Source: Hydractinia symbiolongicarpus
Taxonomy: Eukaryota; Cnidaria; Hydrozoa; Anthoathecata; Hydractiniidae
Direction of reading: 5' to 3'
Length of the DNA stretch: 64,000 bases
NCBI RefSeq assembly: GCF_029227915.1
Contig: NC_079886.1
Coordinates: forward strand, 4,092,001-4,156,000
Positions 1 through 12,545 of this stretch are shown piece by piece. The notes under the pieces were generated by a model. It had not been told where the DNA came from. It ran no database searches and worked only from the letters and a program-made list of their open reading frames with translations. Each line of letters begins with the position of its first letter. Position 1 is the stretch's first letter. The translations under genes were made by a program, and so were the position numbers.

Positions 1-2433
1 TGTACCAACATGTATTTTGCGATATTTTTCTAAGACAAATAGGTTGCATCGCTTTTAACAGTGAAACGATTGGCTGTGGGACTAAATTGAACTGATTTTG
101 GACTGTGACCTTATAAATGTGATAAATGACACAATTGGACTCCAAGAATTAACATTCTTCTTATATTGACACGATTGCCAGAACTCAGCCATTACACTGG
201 GCGCTGTGGTAGCGCTTTATTTAAAAATTTAGATAATTGAATCATTTTTTACTGTGGGACCAATCGTAGCCGTTAGCGGGCGGTGAAGAAATGGAGACAG
301 TTTCAAAAACTACATATCATTGACTTTCTAACGGTATCAGTCCGTTTCAGTTACAACGGTTGCGTCACATATTTGTACCAACTTGTATTTAGCGATAATT
401 TTCTAATATTACTAAGTTGCATTGCTTTTAAGAGTGAAACGAGTCACTGTGGGACTTAATTCAACTGATTTTGGAGTTTGACCTTATAATTGTGATAAAT
501 GAAACATTTGGACTCCAAATACAATTCTTCTTAATTTGGCATGATTGCCGAAACTCAACGATTACACTGCGCGCTCTGTTAGCAATTTAATTACATATTT
601 AGATAAATGAGTCATTTTTTACTGTGGGACCAATCGTAGCCATTAGCGGTCGGTGAAGAAATGGAGACAGGTTCAAAAACTACATATCATTGACTTTCTA
701 ACAGTATCAGTCCGTTTCAGTTACAACGGTTGCGTCACATATTCGTACCAACTTGTATTTAGCGATAATTTTCCAATATTACTAGGTTGCATCGCTTTTA
801 ACAGTGAAACGATTTACTGTGGGACTTAATTCAACTGATTTTGGAGTTTGACCTTATAATTGTGATAAATGAAGCAATTGGACTCCAAGAAAAATAATTC
901 TTCTTAATTTTGCATGATTGCCGAAACTCAGCGATTACACTGCGCGTTCTGTTAGCGACTTAATTACAAATTTAGATAAATGAGTCATTTTTTACTGTGG
1001 GACGAATCCTAGCTGTTAGCGCGCGCTGAAGAAATAGAGATAGTTTCAAAAACTACATTTCATTTCCTTCCTAACGGTGTCAGTCCGTTTGAGTTGCAAC
1101 GGTTGCGTCACATATTTGTATGAACATGTATTTAGCGATAGTGTTCTGATACTACTAAGTTGCATCGCTTTTAACAGTGAAACGATCGACTGTGGGACTT
1201 ATGTGAATTGATTTTGGAATATGAGCTTATAAATGTGATAATTGAGACAATTGGGACTCCAAGAAATAACATTCTTTTTAATTTGCCATGATTGCCGAAA
1301 CTCAGCGATTACACTGGGCTCTCTGTTAGCAATTTAATTACAAATTTAGATAAATGAGTCATTTTTTACTGTGGGACCAATCCTAGCTGTTAGTGCACGG
1401 TGAGGAAATAGAGACAGTTTCAAACACTACATTTCATTTCCTTTCTAACGGTGTCAGTCCGTTTCAGTTGCAATGGTTGGTTCACAAAGTTGTGCCAACA
1501 TGTATTTTGCGATATTTTTCTGATACAAACAGGTTGCATCGCTTTTAACAGTGAAACGATTGACTGTGGGACTAAATTGAACTGATTTTGGACTGTGACC
1601 TTATAAATGTGATAAATGGCACAATTGGACTCCAAGAAAAAACATTCTTTTTAACTTGACGCGATTGCCAGAACTCAGCCATTACTCTTGGTGTGTTGGT
1701 AGCGCTTTATTTAAAATTTTAGATAAATAAGTCATTTTTTACTGTAGGAGCAATCGTAGCCGTTAGCGGGCGGTGAAGAAGTAGAGACAGTTTTAAAAAC
1801 TACATTTCATTGATTTCCAAACGGTATCAGTCCGTTTCAGTTACGACGGTTGCGTCACATATTGGTACAAACATGTATTTAGCGATAGTGTTCTGATACT
1901 ACTAAGTTGCATCGCTTTTAACAGTGAAACGATTGATTGTGGGACTTAATTGAACTGATTTTGGACTGTGACCTTATAAATGCGATAAATGACACAATTG
2001 GACTCCAAGAATAACATTCTTCTTAACTTGACGCGATTGCCAGAACTCAGCCATTACACTGCGCGCTGTGGTTGCGCTTTATTTAAAAATTTAGATAATT
2101 GAATCATTTTTTACTGTGGGACCAATCCTTGCCGTTAGCGGGCGGTGAAAAAATGGAGAAAGTTTCAAAAACATCATATCATTGACTTTCTAACTGTATT
2201 AGTCCGTTTGAGTTTCAACGGTTGGGTCACGTAATCGTACAAACATGTATTTTGAAATATTTTTCTGATATTACTAGGTTGCATCGCTTATAACAGTGAA
2301 GCGATTGACTGTGAGATTTAATTGAACTGATTTTGGACTGTGACCTTATAAATGTGATAAATGATACAATTGGACCCCTAGAAATAACATTCTTCTTAAA
2401 TTGACATGGTTGCCGGAACTCAGCATTTACACT
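1..2433 (+). repeat. Segmental duplicate of 10113-12545 (left-truncated by window)
   Basis: Base-for-base match to 10113-12545 at a constant offset of 10,112 over the whole stretch, with only a handful of substitutions noticed (for example near 416, 1729 and 2195). Similarity ends near 2433, where this copy reads GGGAACTCTGG and the other reads GGGCGCTGTGG. The left end is cut by the window, so the duplicated block is at least 2.4 kb (about 6.5 monomers). Confidence 0.9.
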
Positions 2434-2668
2434 GGGAACTCTGGTAGCGTTTCATTTAAAAACTTAGATAAATAAGTCATTTTTTACGGTAGGACTATCC
2501 CTAGCCGTTAGCACACGCTGAAGAAAGAGAGACAGTTTCAAAAACAACATTTCATTGACGTTCTAACGGTATCAGTCCGTTTGAGTTACAACGCTTGCGT
2601 CACATATTCGTACCAACATGTATTTAGAGAGATTTTTTTTGTATTACTAGGTTGCATCGCTTATAACA

Positions 2669-2828
2669 GTGAAGCGATTGACTGTGGGATTTAATTGAAC
2701 TGATTTTGGACTTTAACTTTATAAATGTGATAATTGAGACAATTGGACGTGAAACGATTGACTGTGGAACTTAATTCAACTGATTTTGTACTTTGACCTT
2801 ATTAATGTGATAAATGAGTCAATTGAAC
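2669..2828 (+). repeat. 80-bp internal tandem duplication in a monomer
   Basis: Two adjacent 80-bp units (2669-2748 and 2749-2828), each starting GTGAARCGATTGAYTGTGG and ending in AATTGRAC, inside a single monomer. They lengthen the anchor spacing from 373 to 453 bases (2532 to 2985). The units are diverged from each other, so either the duplication is old or it arose by out-of-register joining of two different monomers. Confidence 0.9.
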
Positions 2829-4102
2829 TCCAAGAAGTAACTTTCTTCTTAATTTGACATGATGGCTTCAACTTAGCAGTTACACTGGGCGTTTGGGTAG
2901 CGCTTTATTTAAAAATTTAGAAAAATAAATCATTTTTTACTGTGGGACCAATCCTAGCCGATAGCGCGCACTAAAGATATAGAGACAGTTTCAAAAACTA
3001 TATTCCATTGACTTTCTAACGGTGTCAGTCCGTTTAAGTTACAGCGGTTGAGTCACATTTTCGTAGCAACAAGTATTTAGCGATATTTTTCTGATATTAC
3101 TAGATTGCATCGCTTTTAACAGTAAAAGGATTGAATGTGGGACTTAATTGAACTGATTATGGACTGTGACCCTATAAGTGTGATAAAAGAGACCATTGGA
3201 CTCCAAGAAATAACATTCTTCTTAAATTGACATGATTGCCGGAACTCACCAACTACACTGGGCGCTGTGGTAGCGCTTCATTTAAAAATGTAGATAAATA
3301 AGTCATTTTTTACTGCGGGACCAATCCTAGCCGTTATGGCGCGCTGAAAAAATAGAGACAGTTTTAAAAACTACATTTCATTGACTTTCTAACGGTATCA
3401 CTCCGTTTCAGTTACAACGGTTGTGTCACATATTCGCACCAACATGTATTTTGCGATATTTTTCTGATACTACTAAGTTGCATCGCTTTTAACAGTGAAA
3501 CGATTGACTGTGGGATTTAATTGAACTGATTTTGGAATGTGACCTTATAAATGTGATAAATGACACATTGGGACTCCAAGAAATAACATTCTTTTTAATT
3601 TGCCATGATTGCCGAAACTCAGCGATTACACTGGGCTCTCTGTTAGCGATTTAGTTACAAATTTAGATAAATGAGTCATTTTTTACTGTGGGACCAATCA
3701 TAGCTGTTAGTGCACGGTGAGGAAATAGAGATAGTTTCAAACACTACATTTCATTTCCTTTCTAACGGTGTCAGTCCGTTTCAGTTGCAATGGTTGGTTC
3801 ACAAAGTTGTGCCAACATGTATTTTGCGATATTTTTCTGATACAAACAGGTTGCATCGCTTTTAACAGTGAAACGATTGACTGTGGGATTTAATTGAACT
3901 GTTTTTGGACTGTGACCTTATAAATGTGATAAATGACACAATTGGACTCCAAGAATAACATTCTTCTTAACTTGACGCGATTGCCAAAACTCAGCCATTA
4001 CACTGCGCGCTGTGGTTGCGCTTTATTTAAAAATTAAGATAATTGAATCATTTTTTACTGTGGGAGCAATCGTTGCCGTTAGCGGGCGGTGAAAAAATGG
4101 AG

Positions 4103-4231
4103 AAAGTTTCAAAAACATCATATCATTGACCCTCTAACGGTATCAGTCCGATTCAGTTACAACGGTTGCGTCACATATTCCTACCAACTTGTATTTAGCG
4201 ATAATTTTCTAATATTATTGAAGAAATGGAG
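4103..4231 (+). repeat. Truncated 129-bp monomer
   Basis: Anchor spacing drops to 129 bases because about 244 bp are missing: AATATTATT runs directly into GAAGAAATGG near 4219, instead of continuing to AGGTTGCATCGC. The join keeps an open + strand frame of 101 codons (4089-4394) that contains the same peptide segment twice; this follows from the deletion and is not evidence of a gene. Confidence 0.92.
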
Positions 4232-6605
4232 ACAGTTTCGAAAACTACATATCATTGACTTTCCAAAGGTATCAGTCTGTTTCTGTAACAACGGTTGCGT
4301 CACATATTCGTACCAACATGTATTTAGCGATAATTTTCTAATATTACTAGGTTGCATCACTTTTAACAGTGAAACGATTCACTGTGGGACTTAATTCAAC
4401 TGATTTTGGAGTTTGACCTTATAATTGTGATAAATGAAACATTTGGACTCCAAATACAATTCTTCTTAATTTGGCATGATTGCCGAAACTCAACGATTAC
4501 ACTGCGCGCTCTGTTAGCAATTTAATTACATATTTAGATAAATGAGTCATTTTTTACTGTGGGACCAATCGTAGCCATTAGCGGTCGGTGAAGAAATGGA
4601 GACAGGTTCAAAAACTACATATCATTGACTTTCTAACAGTATCAGTCCGTTTCAGTTACAACGGTTGCGTCACATATTCGTACCAACTTGTATTTAGCGA
4701 TAATTTTCCAATATTACTAGGTTGCATCGCTTTTAACAGTGAAACGATTTACTGTGGGACTTAATTCAACTGATTTTGGAGTTTGACCTTATAATTGTGA
4801 TAAATGAAGCAATTGGACTCCAAGAAAAATAATTCTTCTTAATTTTGCATGATTGCCGAAACTCAGCGATTACACTGCGCGTTCTGTTAGCGACTTAATT
4901 ACAAATTTAGATAAATTAGTCATTTTTTACTGTGGGACGAATCCTAGCTGTTAGCGCGCGCTGAAGAAATAGAGATAGTTTCAAAAACTACATTTCATTT
5001 CCTTCCTAACGGTGTCAGTCCGTTTGAGTTGCAACGGTTGCGTCACATATTTGTATGAACATGTATTTAGCGATAGTGTTCTGATACTACTAAGTTGCAT
5101 CGCTTTTAACAGTGAAACGATCGACTGTGGGACTTATGTGAATTGATTTTGGAATATGAGCTTATAAATGTGATAATTGAGACAATTGGGACTCCAAGAA
5201 ATAACATTCTTTTTAATTTGCCATGATTGCCGAAACTCAGCGATTACACTGGGCTCTCTGTTAGCAATTTAATTACAAATTTAGATAAATGAGTCATTTT
5301 TTACTGTGGGACCAATCCTAGCTGTTAGTGCACGGTGAGGAAATAGAGACAGTTTCAAACACTACATTTCATTTCCTTTCTAACGGTGTCAGTCCGTTTC
5401 AGTTGCAATGGTTGGTTCACAAAGTTGTGCCAACATGTATTTTGCGATATTTTTCTGATACAAACAGGTTGCATCGCTTTTAACAGTGAAACGATTGACT
5501 GTGGGACTAAATTGAACTGATTTTGGACTGTGACCTTATAAATGTGAAAAATGGCACAATTGGACTCCAAGAAAAAACATTCTTTTTAACTTGACGCGAT
5601 TGCCAGAACTCAGCCATTACACTGCGCGCTGTGGTTGCGCTTTATTTAAAAATTTAGATAATTGAATCATTTTTTACTGTGGGACCAATCCTTGCCGTTA
5701 GCGGGCGGTGAAAAAATGGAGAAAGTTTCAAAAACATCATATCATTGACTTTCTAACTGTATTAGTCCGTTTGAGTTTCAACGGTTGGGTCACGTAATCG
5801 TACAAACATGTATTTTGAAATATTTTTCTGATATTACTAGGTTGCATCGCTTATAACAGTGAAGCGATTGACTGTGAGATTTAATTGAACTGATTTTGGA
5901 CTGTGACCTTATAAATGTGATAAATGATACAATTGGACCCCTAGAAATAACATTCTTCTTAAATTGACATGGTTGCCGGAACTCAGCATTTACACTGGGA
6001 ACTCTGGTAGCGTTTCATTTAAAAACTTAGATAAATAAGTCATTTTTTACGGTAGGACTATCCCTAGCCGTTAGCACACGCTGAAGAAAGAGAGACAGTT
6101 TCAAAAACAACATTTCATTGACGTTCTAACGGTATCAGTCCGTTTGAGTTACAACGCTTGCGTCACATATTCGTACCAACATGTATTTAGAGAGATTTTT
6201 TTTGTATTACTAGGTTGCATCGCTTATAACAGTGAAGCGATTGACTGTGGGATTTAATTGAACTGATTTTGGACTGTGACCTTATAAATGTGATAATTGA
6301 GACAATTGGATTCCATGCAATAACCTTCTTCTTAAATTGGCATAATTGACGGAACTCAGCGATTACACTGGGCGCTGTGGTAGCGCTTCATTTACAAATT
6401 TAGATAAATAAGTCATTTTTTTATTGTGGGACCAATCCTAGCCGTTATCGCACGCTGAAGAAATAGAAACAGTTTCAAGAACTACATTTCATTGAGTTTC
6501 TAACCGTATTAGTCCGTTTGAGTTTCAACGGTTGGGTTACGTAATCGTACAAACATGTATTTTGCAATATTTTTCTGATATTACTAGGTTACATCGCTTA
6601 TAACA

Positions 6606-6765
6606 GTGAAGCGATTGACTGTGGGATTTAATTGAACTGATTTTGGACTTTAACTTTATAAATGTGATAATTGAGACAATTGGACGTGAAACGATTGACT
6701 GTGGAACTTAATTCAACTGATTTTGTACTTTGACCTTATTAATGTGATAAATGAGTCAATTGAAC
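6606..6765 (+). repeat. 80-bp internal tandem duplication, second occurrence
   Basis: Same structure as at 2669-2828: units 6606-6685 and 6686-6765 with the same GGAC/GTGAAACG join. It gives a 453-bp anchor spacing (6469 to 6922). Confidence 0.9.
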
Positions 6766-8039
6766 TCCAAGAAGTAACTTTCTTCTTAATTTGACATGAT
6801 GGCTTCAACTTAGCAGTTACACTGGGCGTTTGGGTAGCGCTTTATTTGAAAATTTAGAAAAATAAATCATTTTTTACTGTGGGACCAATCCTAGCCGATA
6901 GCGCGCACTAAAGATATAGAGACAGTTTCAAAAACTATATTCCATTGACTTTCTAACGGTGTCAGTCCGTTTAAGTTACAGCGGTTGGGTCACATTTTCG
7001 TAGCAACAAGTATTTAGCGATATTTTTCTGATATTACTAGATTGCATCGCTTTTAACAGTAAAAGGATTGAATGTGGGACTTAATTGAACTGATTATGGA
7101 CTGTGACCCTATAAGTGTGATAAAAGAGACCATTGGACTCCAAGAAATAACATTCTTCTTAAATTGACATGATTGCCGGAACTCACCAACTACACTGGGC
7201 GCTGTGGTAGCGCTTCATTTAAAAATGTAGATAAATAAGTCATTTTTTACTGTGGGACCAATCCTAGCCGTTATGGCGCGCTGAAAAAATAGAGACAGTT
7301 TTAAAAACTACATTTCATTGACTTTCTAACGGTATCACTCCGTTTCAGTTACAACGGTTGTGTCACATATTCGCACCAACATGTATTTTGCGATATTTTT
7401 CTGATACTACTAAGTTGCATCGCTTTTAACAGTGAAACGATTGACTGTGGGATTTAATTGAACTGATTTTGGAATGTGACCTTATAAATGTGATAAATGA
7501 CACATCGGGACTCCAAGAAATAACATTCTTTTTAATTTGCCATGATTGCCGAAACTCAGCGATTACACTGGGCTCTCTGTTAGCGATTTAGTTACAAATT
7601 TAGATAAATGAGTCATTTTTTACTGTGGGACCAATCATAGCTGTTAGTGCACGGTGAGGAAATAGAGATAGTTTCAAACACTACATTTCATTTCCTTTCT
7701 AACGGTGTCAGTCCGTTTCAGTTGCAATGGTTGGTTCACAAAGTTGTGCCAACATGTATTTTGCGATATTTTTCTGATACAAACAGGTTGCATCGCTTTT
7801 AACAGTGAAACGATTGACTGTGGGATTTAATTGAACTGTTTTTGGACTGTGACCTTATAAATGTGATAAATGACACAATTGGACTCCAAGAATAACATTC
7901 TTCTTAACTTGACGCGATTGCCAAAACTCAGCCATTACACTGCGCGCTGTGGTTGCGCTTTATTTAAAAATTAAGATAATTGAATCATTTTTTACTGTGG
8001 GAGCAATCGTTGCCGTTAGCGGGCGGTGAAAAAATGGAG

Positions 8040-8168
8040 AAAGTTTCAAAAACATCATATCATTGACCCTCTAACGGTATCAGTCCGATTCAGTTACAAC
8101 GGTTGCGTCACATATTCCTACCAACTTGTATTTAGCGATAATTTTCTAATATTATTGAAGAAATGGAG
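8040..8168 (+). repeat. Truncated 129-bp monomer, second occurrence
   Basis: Same join as at 4219, here near 8156. It has the same 129-bp spacing and the same fortuitous open frame (8026-8331). Confidence 0.92.
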
Positions 8169-10112
8169 ACAGTTTCGAAAACTACATATCATTGACTTTC
8201 CAAAGGTATCAGTCCGTTTCTGTAACAACGGTTGCGTCACATATTCGTACCAACTTGTATTTAGCGATAATTTTCTAATATTACTAGGTTGCATCACTTT
8301 TAACAGTGAAACGATTCACTGTGGGACTTAATTCAACTGATTTTGGAGTTTGACCTTATAATTGTGATTAATGAAGCAATTGGACTCCAAGAAAAAAAAA
8401 TTCTTCTTAATTTGGCATGATTGCCGAAACTCAGCGATTACACTGCGCGTTCTGTTAGCGACTTAATTACAAATTTAGATAAATGAGTCATTTTTTACTG
8501 TGTGGGACGAATCCTAGCTGTTAGCGCGCGCTGAAGAAATAGAGACAGTTTCAAAAACTACATTTCATTTCCTTCCTAACGGTGTCAGTCCGTTTGAGTT
8601 GCAACGGTTGCGTCACATATTTGTATGAACATGTATTTAGCGATAGTGTTTTGATACTACTAAGTTGCATCGCTTTTAACAGTAAAACGATCGACTGTGG
8701 GACTTAATTAAATTGATTTTGGAATACTAGCTTATAAATGTGATAAATGACACAAGTGGACTCCAAGAAATAACATTCTTTTTAATTTGTCATGATTGCC
8801 CGAACTCAGCCATTACATTGGGCGCTGTGGTAGCGTTTCAGTTAAAAATTTAGATAAATAAGTCATTTTTTACTGCGGGAGCAATCGCAGACGTTCGCGA
8901 GCGGTGAAGAAATGGAGACAGTTTCGAAAACTACATATCATTGACTTTCTAACGGTATCAGTCCGTTTCTGTTACAACGGTTGCGTCACATATTCGTACC
9001 AACTTGTATTTAGCGATAATTTTCTAATATTACTAGGTTGCATCGCTTTTAACAGTGAAACGATTCACTGTGGGACTTAATTCAACTGATTTAGGAGTTT
9101 GACCTTATAATTGTGATAAATGAAACAATTGGACTCCAAGAAAAAAAATTCTTCTTAATTTGGCATGATTGCCGAAACTCAGCGATTACACTGCGCGTTC
9201 TGTTAGCGACTTAATTACAAATTTAGATAAATGAGTCATTTTTTACTGTGGGACGAATCCTAGCTGTTAGCGCGCGCTGAAGAAATAGAGACAGTTTCAA
9301 AAACTACATTTCATTTCCTTCCTAACGGTGTCAGTCCGTTTGAGTTGCAACGGTTGCGTCACATATTTGTATGAACATGTATTTAGCGATAGTGTTCTGA
9401 TACTACTAAGTTGCATCGCTTTTAACAGTGAAACGATCGACTGTGGGACTTAATTGAATTGATTTTGGAATATGAGCTTATAAATGTGATAAATGACACA
9501 AGTGGACTCCAAGAAATAACATTCTTTTTAATTTGTCATAATTGCCCGAACTCAGCCATTACAATGGGCGCTGTGGTAGCGTTTCAGTTAAAAATTTAGA
9601 TAAATAAGTCATTTTTCGATGTGGGACCAATCCTAGCTGTTAGCGCGCGCTGAAGAAATAGAGACAGTCTCAAAAGCTACATTTCATTTCCTTTCTATCA
9701 GTGTCTGTCCGTTTGAGTTGCAATGGTGGTTCACATATTTGTACGAACATGTATTTTGCGATATTTTTCTGATACAAATAGGTTGCATCGATTTTAACAG
9801 CGAAACGATTGACTGTGGGACTAAATTGAACTAATTTTGGTCTCTGATCTTATAATTGTGATAAATGAGACAATTGGACACCAAGAAAAAAAATTCTTCT
9901 TAATTTGGCATAATTGCCGAAACTCAGCGATTACACTGCGCGCTCTGTTAGCAATTTAATTCCAAATTTAGATAAATGAATCATTTTTTGCTGTAGGACC
10001 AATCCTAGCTGTTAGCGCGCGCTGAAGAAATAGAGACAGTTTCAAGCACTACATTTCATTTCCTTTCTAACGGTGTCAGTCCGTTTGAGTTGCAATGGTT
10101 GGTTCACATATT

Positions 10113-12545
10113 TGTACCAACATGTATTTTGCGATATTTTTCTAAGACAAATAGGTTGCATCGCTTTTAACAGTGAAACGATTGGCTGTGGGACTAAATT
10201 GAACTGATTTTGGACTGTGACCTTATAAATGTGATAAATGACACAATTGGACTCCAAGAATTAACATTCTTCTTATATTGACACGATTGCCAGAACTCAG
10301 CCATTACACTGGGCGCTGTGGTAGCGCTTTATTTAAAAATTTAGATAATTGAATCATTTTTTACTGTGGGACCAATCGTAGCCGTTAGCGGGCGGTGAAG
10401 AAATGGAGACAGTTTCAAAAACTACATATCATTGACTTTCTAACGGTATCAGTCCGTTTCAGTTACAACGGTTGCGTCACATATTTGTACCAACTTGTAT
10501 TTAGCGATAATTTTCTAATATTACTAGGTTGCATTGCTTTTAAGAGTGAAACGAGTCACTGTGGGACTTAATTCAACTGATTTTGGAGTTTGACCTTATA
10601 ATTGTGATAAATGAAACATTTGGACTCCAAATACAATTCTTCTTAATTTGGCATGATTGCCGAAACTCAACGATTACACTGCGCGCTCTGTTAGCAATTT
10701 AATTACATATTTAGATAAATGAGTCATTTTTTACTGTGGGACCAATCGTAGCCATTAGCGGTCGGTGAAGAAATGGAGACAGGTTCAAAAACTACATATC
10801 ATTGACTTTCTAACAGTATCAGTCCGTTTCAGTTACAACGGTTGCGTCACATATTCGTACCAACTTGTATTTAGCGATAATTTTCCAATATTACTAGGTT
10901 GCATCGCTTTTAACAGTGAAACGATTTACTGTGGGACTTAATTCAACTGATTTTGGAGTTTGACCTTATAATTGTGATAAATGAAGCAATTGGACTCCAA
11001 GAAAAATAATTCTTCTTAATTTTGCATGATTGCCGAAACTCAGCGATTACACTGCGCGTTCTGTTAGCGACTTAATTACAAATTTAGATAAATGAGTCAT
11101 TTTTTACTGTGGGACGAATCCTAGCTGTTAGCGCGCGCTGAAGAAATAGAGATAGTTTCAAAAACTACATTTCATTTCCTTCCTAACGGTGTCAGTCCGT
11201 TTGAGTTGCAACGGTTGCGTCACATATTTGTATGAACATGTATTTAGCGATAGTGTTCTGATACTACTAAGTTGCATCGCTTTTAACAGTGAAACGATCG
11301 ACTGTGGGACTTATGTGAATTGATTTTGGAATATGAGCTTATAAATGTGATAATTGAGACAATTGGGACTCCAAGAAATAACATTCTTTTTAATTTGCCA
11401 TGATTGCCGAAACTCAGCGATTACACTGGGCTCTCTGTTAGCAATTTAATTACAAATTTAGATAAATGAGTCATTTTTTACTGTGGGACCAATCCTAGCT
11501 GTTAGTGCACGGTGAGGAAATAGAGACAGTTTCAAACACTACATTTCATTTCCTTTCTAACGGTGTCAGTCCGTTTCAGTTGCAATGGTTGGTTCACAAA
11601 GTTGTGCCAACATGTATTTTGCGATATTTTTCTGATACAAACAGGTTGCATCGCTTTTAACAGTGAAACGATTGACTGTGGGACTAAATTGAACTGATTT
11701 TGGACTGTGACCTTATAAATGTGATAAATGGCACAATTGGACTCCAAGAAAAAACATTCTTTTTAACTTGACGCGATTGCCAGAACTCAGCCATTACTCT
11801 TGGTGTGTTGGTAGCGCTTTATTTAAAATTTTAGATAAATAAATCATTTTTTACTGTAGGAGCAATCGTAGCCGTTAGCGGGCGGTGAAGAAGTAGAGAC
11901 AGTTTTAAAAACTACATTTCATTGATTTCCAAACGGTATCAGTCCGTTTCAGTTACGACGGTTGCGTCACATATTGGTACAAACATGTATTTAGCGATAG
12001 TGTTCTGATACTACTAAGTTGCATCGCTTTTAACAGTGAAACGATTGATTGTGGGACTTAATTGAACTGATTTTGGACTGTGACCTTATAAATGCGATAA
12101 ATGACACAATTGGACTCCAAGAATAACATTCTTCTTAACTTGACGCCATTGCCAGAACTCAGCCATTACACTGCGCGCTGTGGTTGCGCTTTATTTAAAA
12201 ATTTAGATAATTGAATCATTTTTTACTGTGGGACCAATCCTTGCCGTTAGCGGGCGGTGAAAAAATGGAGAAAGTTTCAAAAACATCATATCATTGACTT
12301 TCTAACTGTATTAGTCGGTTTGAGTTTCAACGGTTGGGTCACGTAATCGTACAAACATGTATTTTGAAATATTTTTCTGATATTACTAGGTTGCATCGCT
12401 TATAACAGTGAAGCGATTGACTGTGAGATTTAATTGAACTGATTTTGGGCTGTGACCTTATAAATGTGATAAATGATACAATTGGACCCCTAGAAATAAC
12501 ATTCTTCTTAAATTGACATGGTTGCCGGAACTCAGCATTTACACT
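10113..12545 (+). repeat. Segmental duplicate of 1-2433
   Basis: Second copy of the block at the window start, offset 10,112. It contains the same monomer series, including a TCTAAGACAAATAGG variant, an AAGAGTGAAACGAGTCACTG variant and a TTAGTGCACGGTGAGG variant. The near-identity across seven diverged monomers shows that the whole block, not single monomers, was copied. Confidence 0.9.

Larger units (their letters stand above)
437..4371 (+). repeat. 3.94-kb super-repeat, copy 1
   Basis: First of two adjacent copies of a multi-monomer unit; anchors at 667, 1040 and 1414 recur at 4602, 4975 and 5349 (offset 3935). The unit contains a monomer enlarged by an 80-bp duplication (2669-2828) and a monomer cut to 129 bp (4103-4231), both shared with copy 2. 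Compared with copy 2 it has one extra monomer (anchor 1787) and lacks another (equivalent of anchor 6469), so total length is almost unchanged. Confidence 0.88.
4372..8308 (+). repeat. 3.94-kb super-repeat, copy 2
   Basis: Second copy, offset 3935 at its start and 3937 at its end. In between the offset falls to 3563 (anchors 2159 to 5722 and 2532 to 6095) and then returns. That pattern is one monomer lost near 5580-5640 and one monomer retained near 6290-6660 relative to copy 1. A third related stretch with the same 80-bp duplication and 129-bp stub lies at about 15250-17470. Confidence 0.87.
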
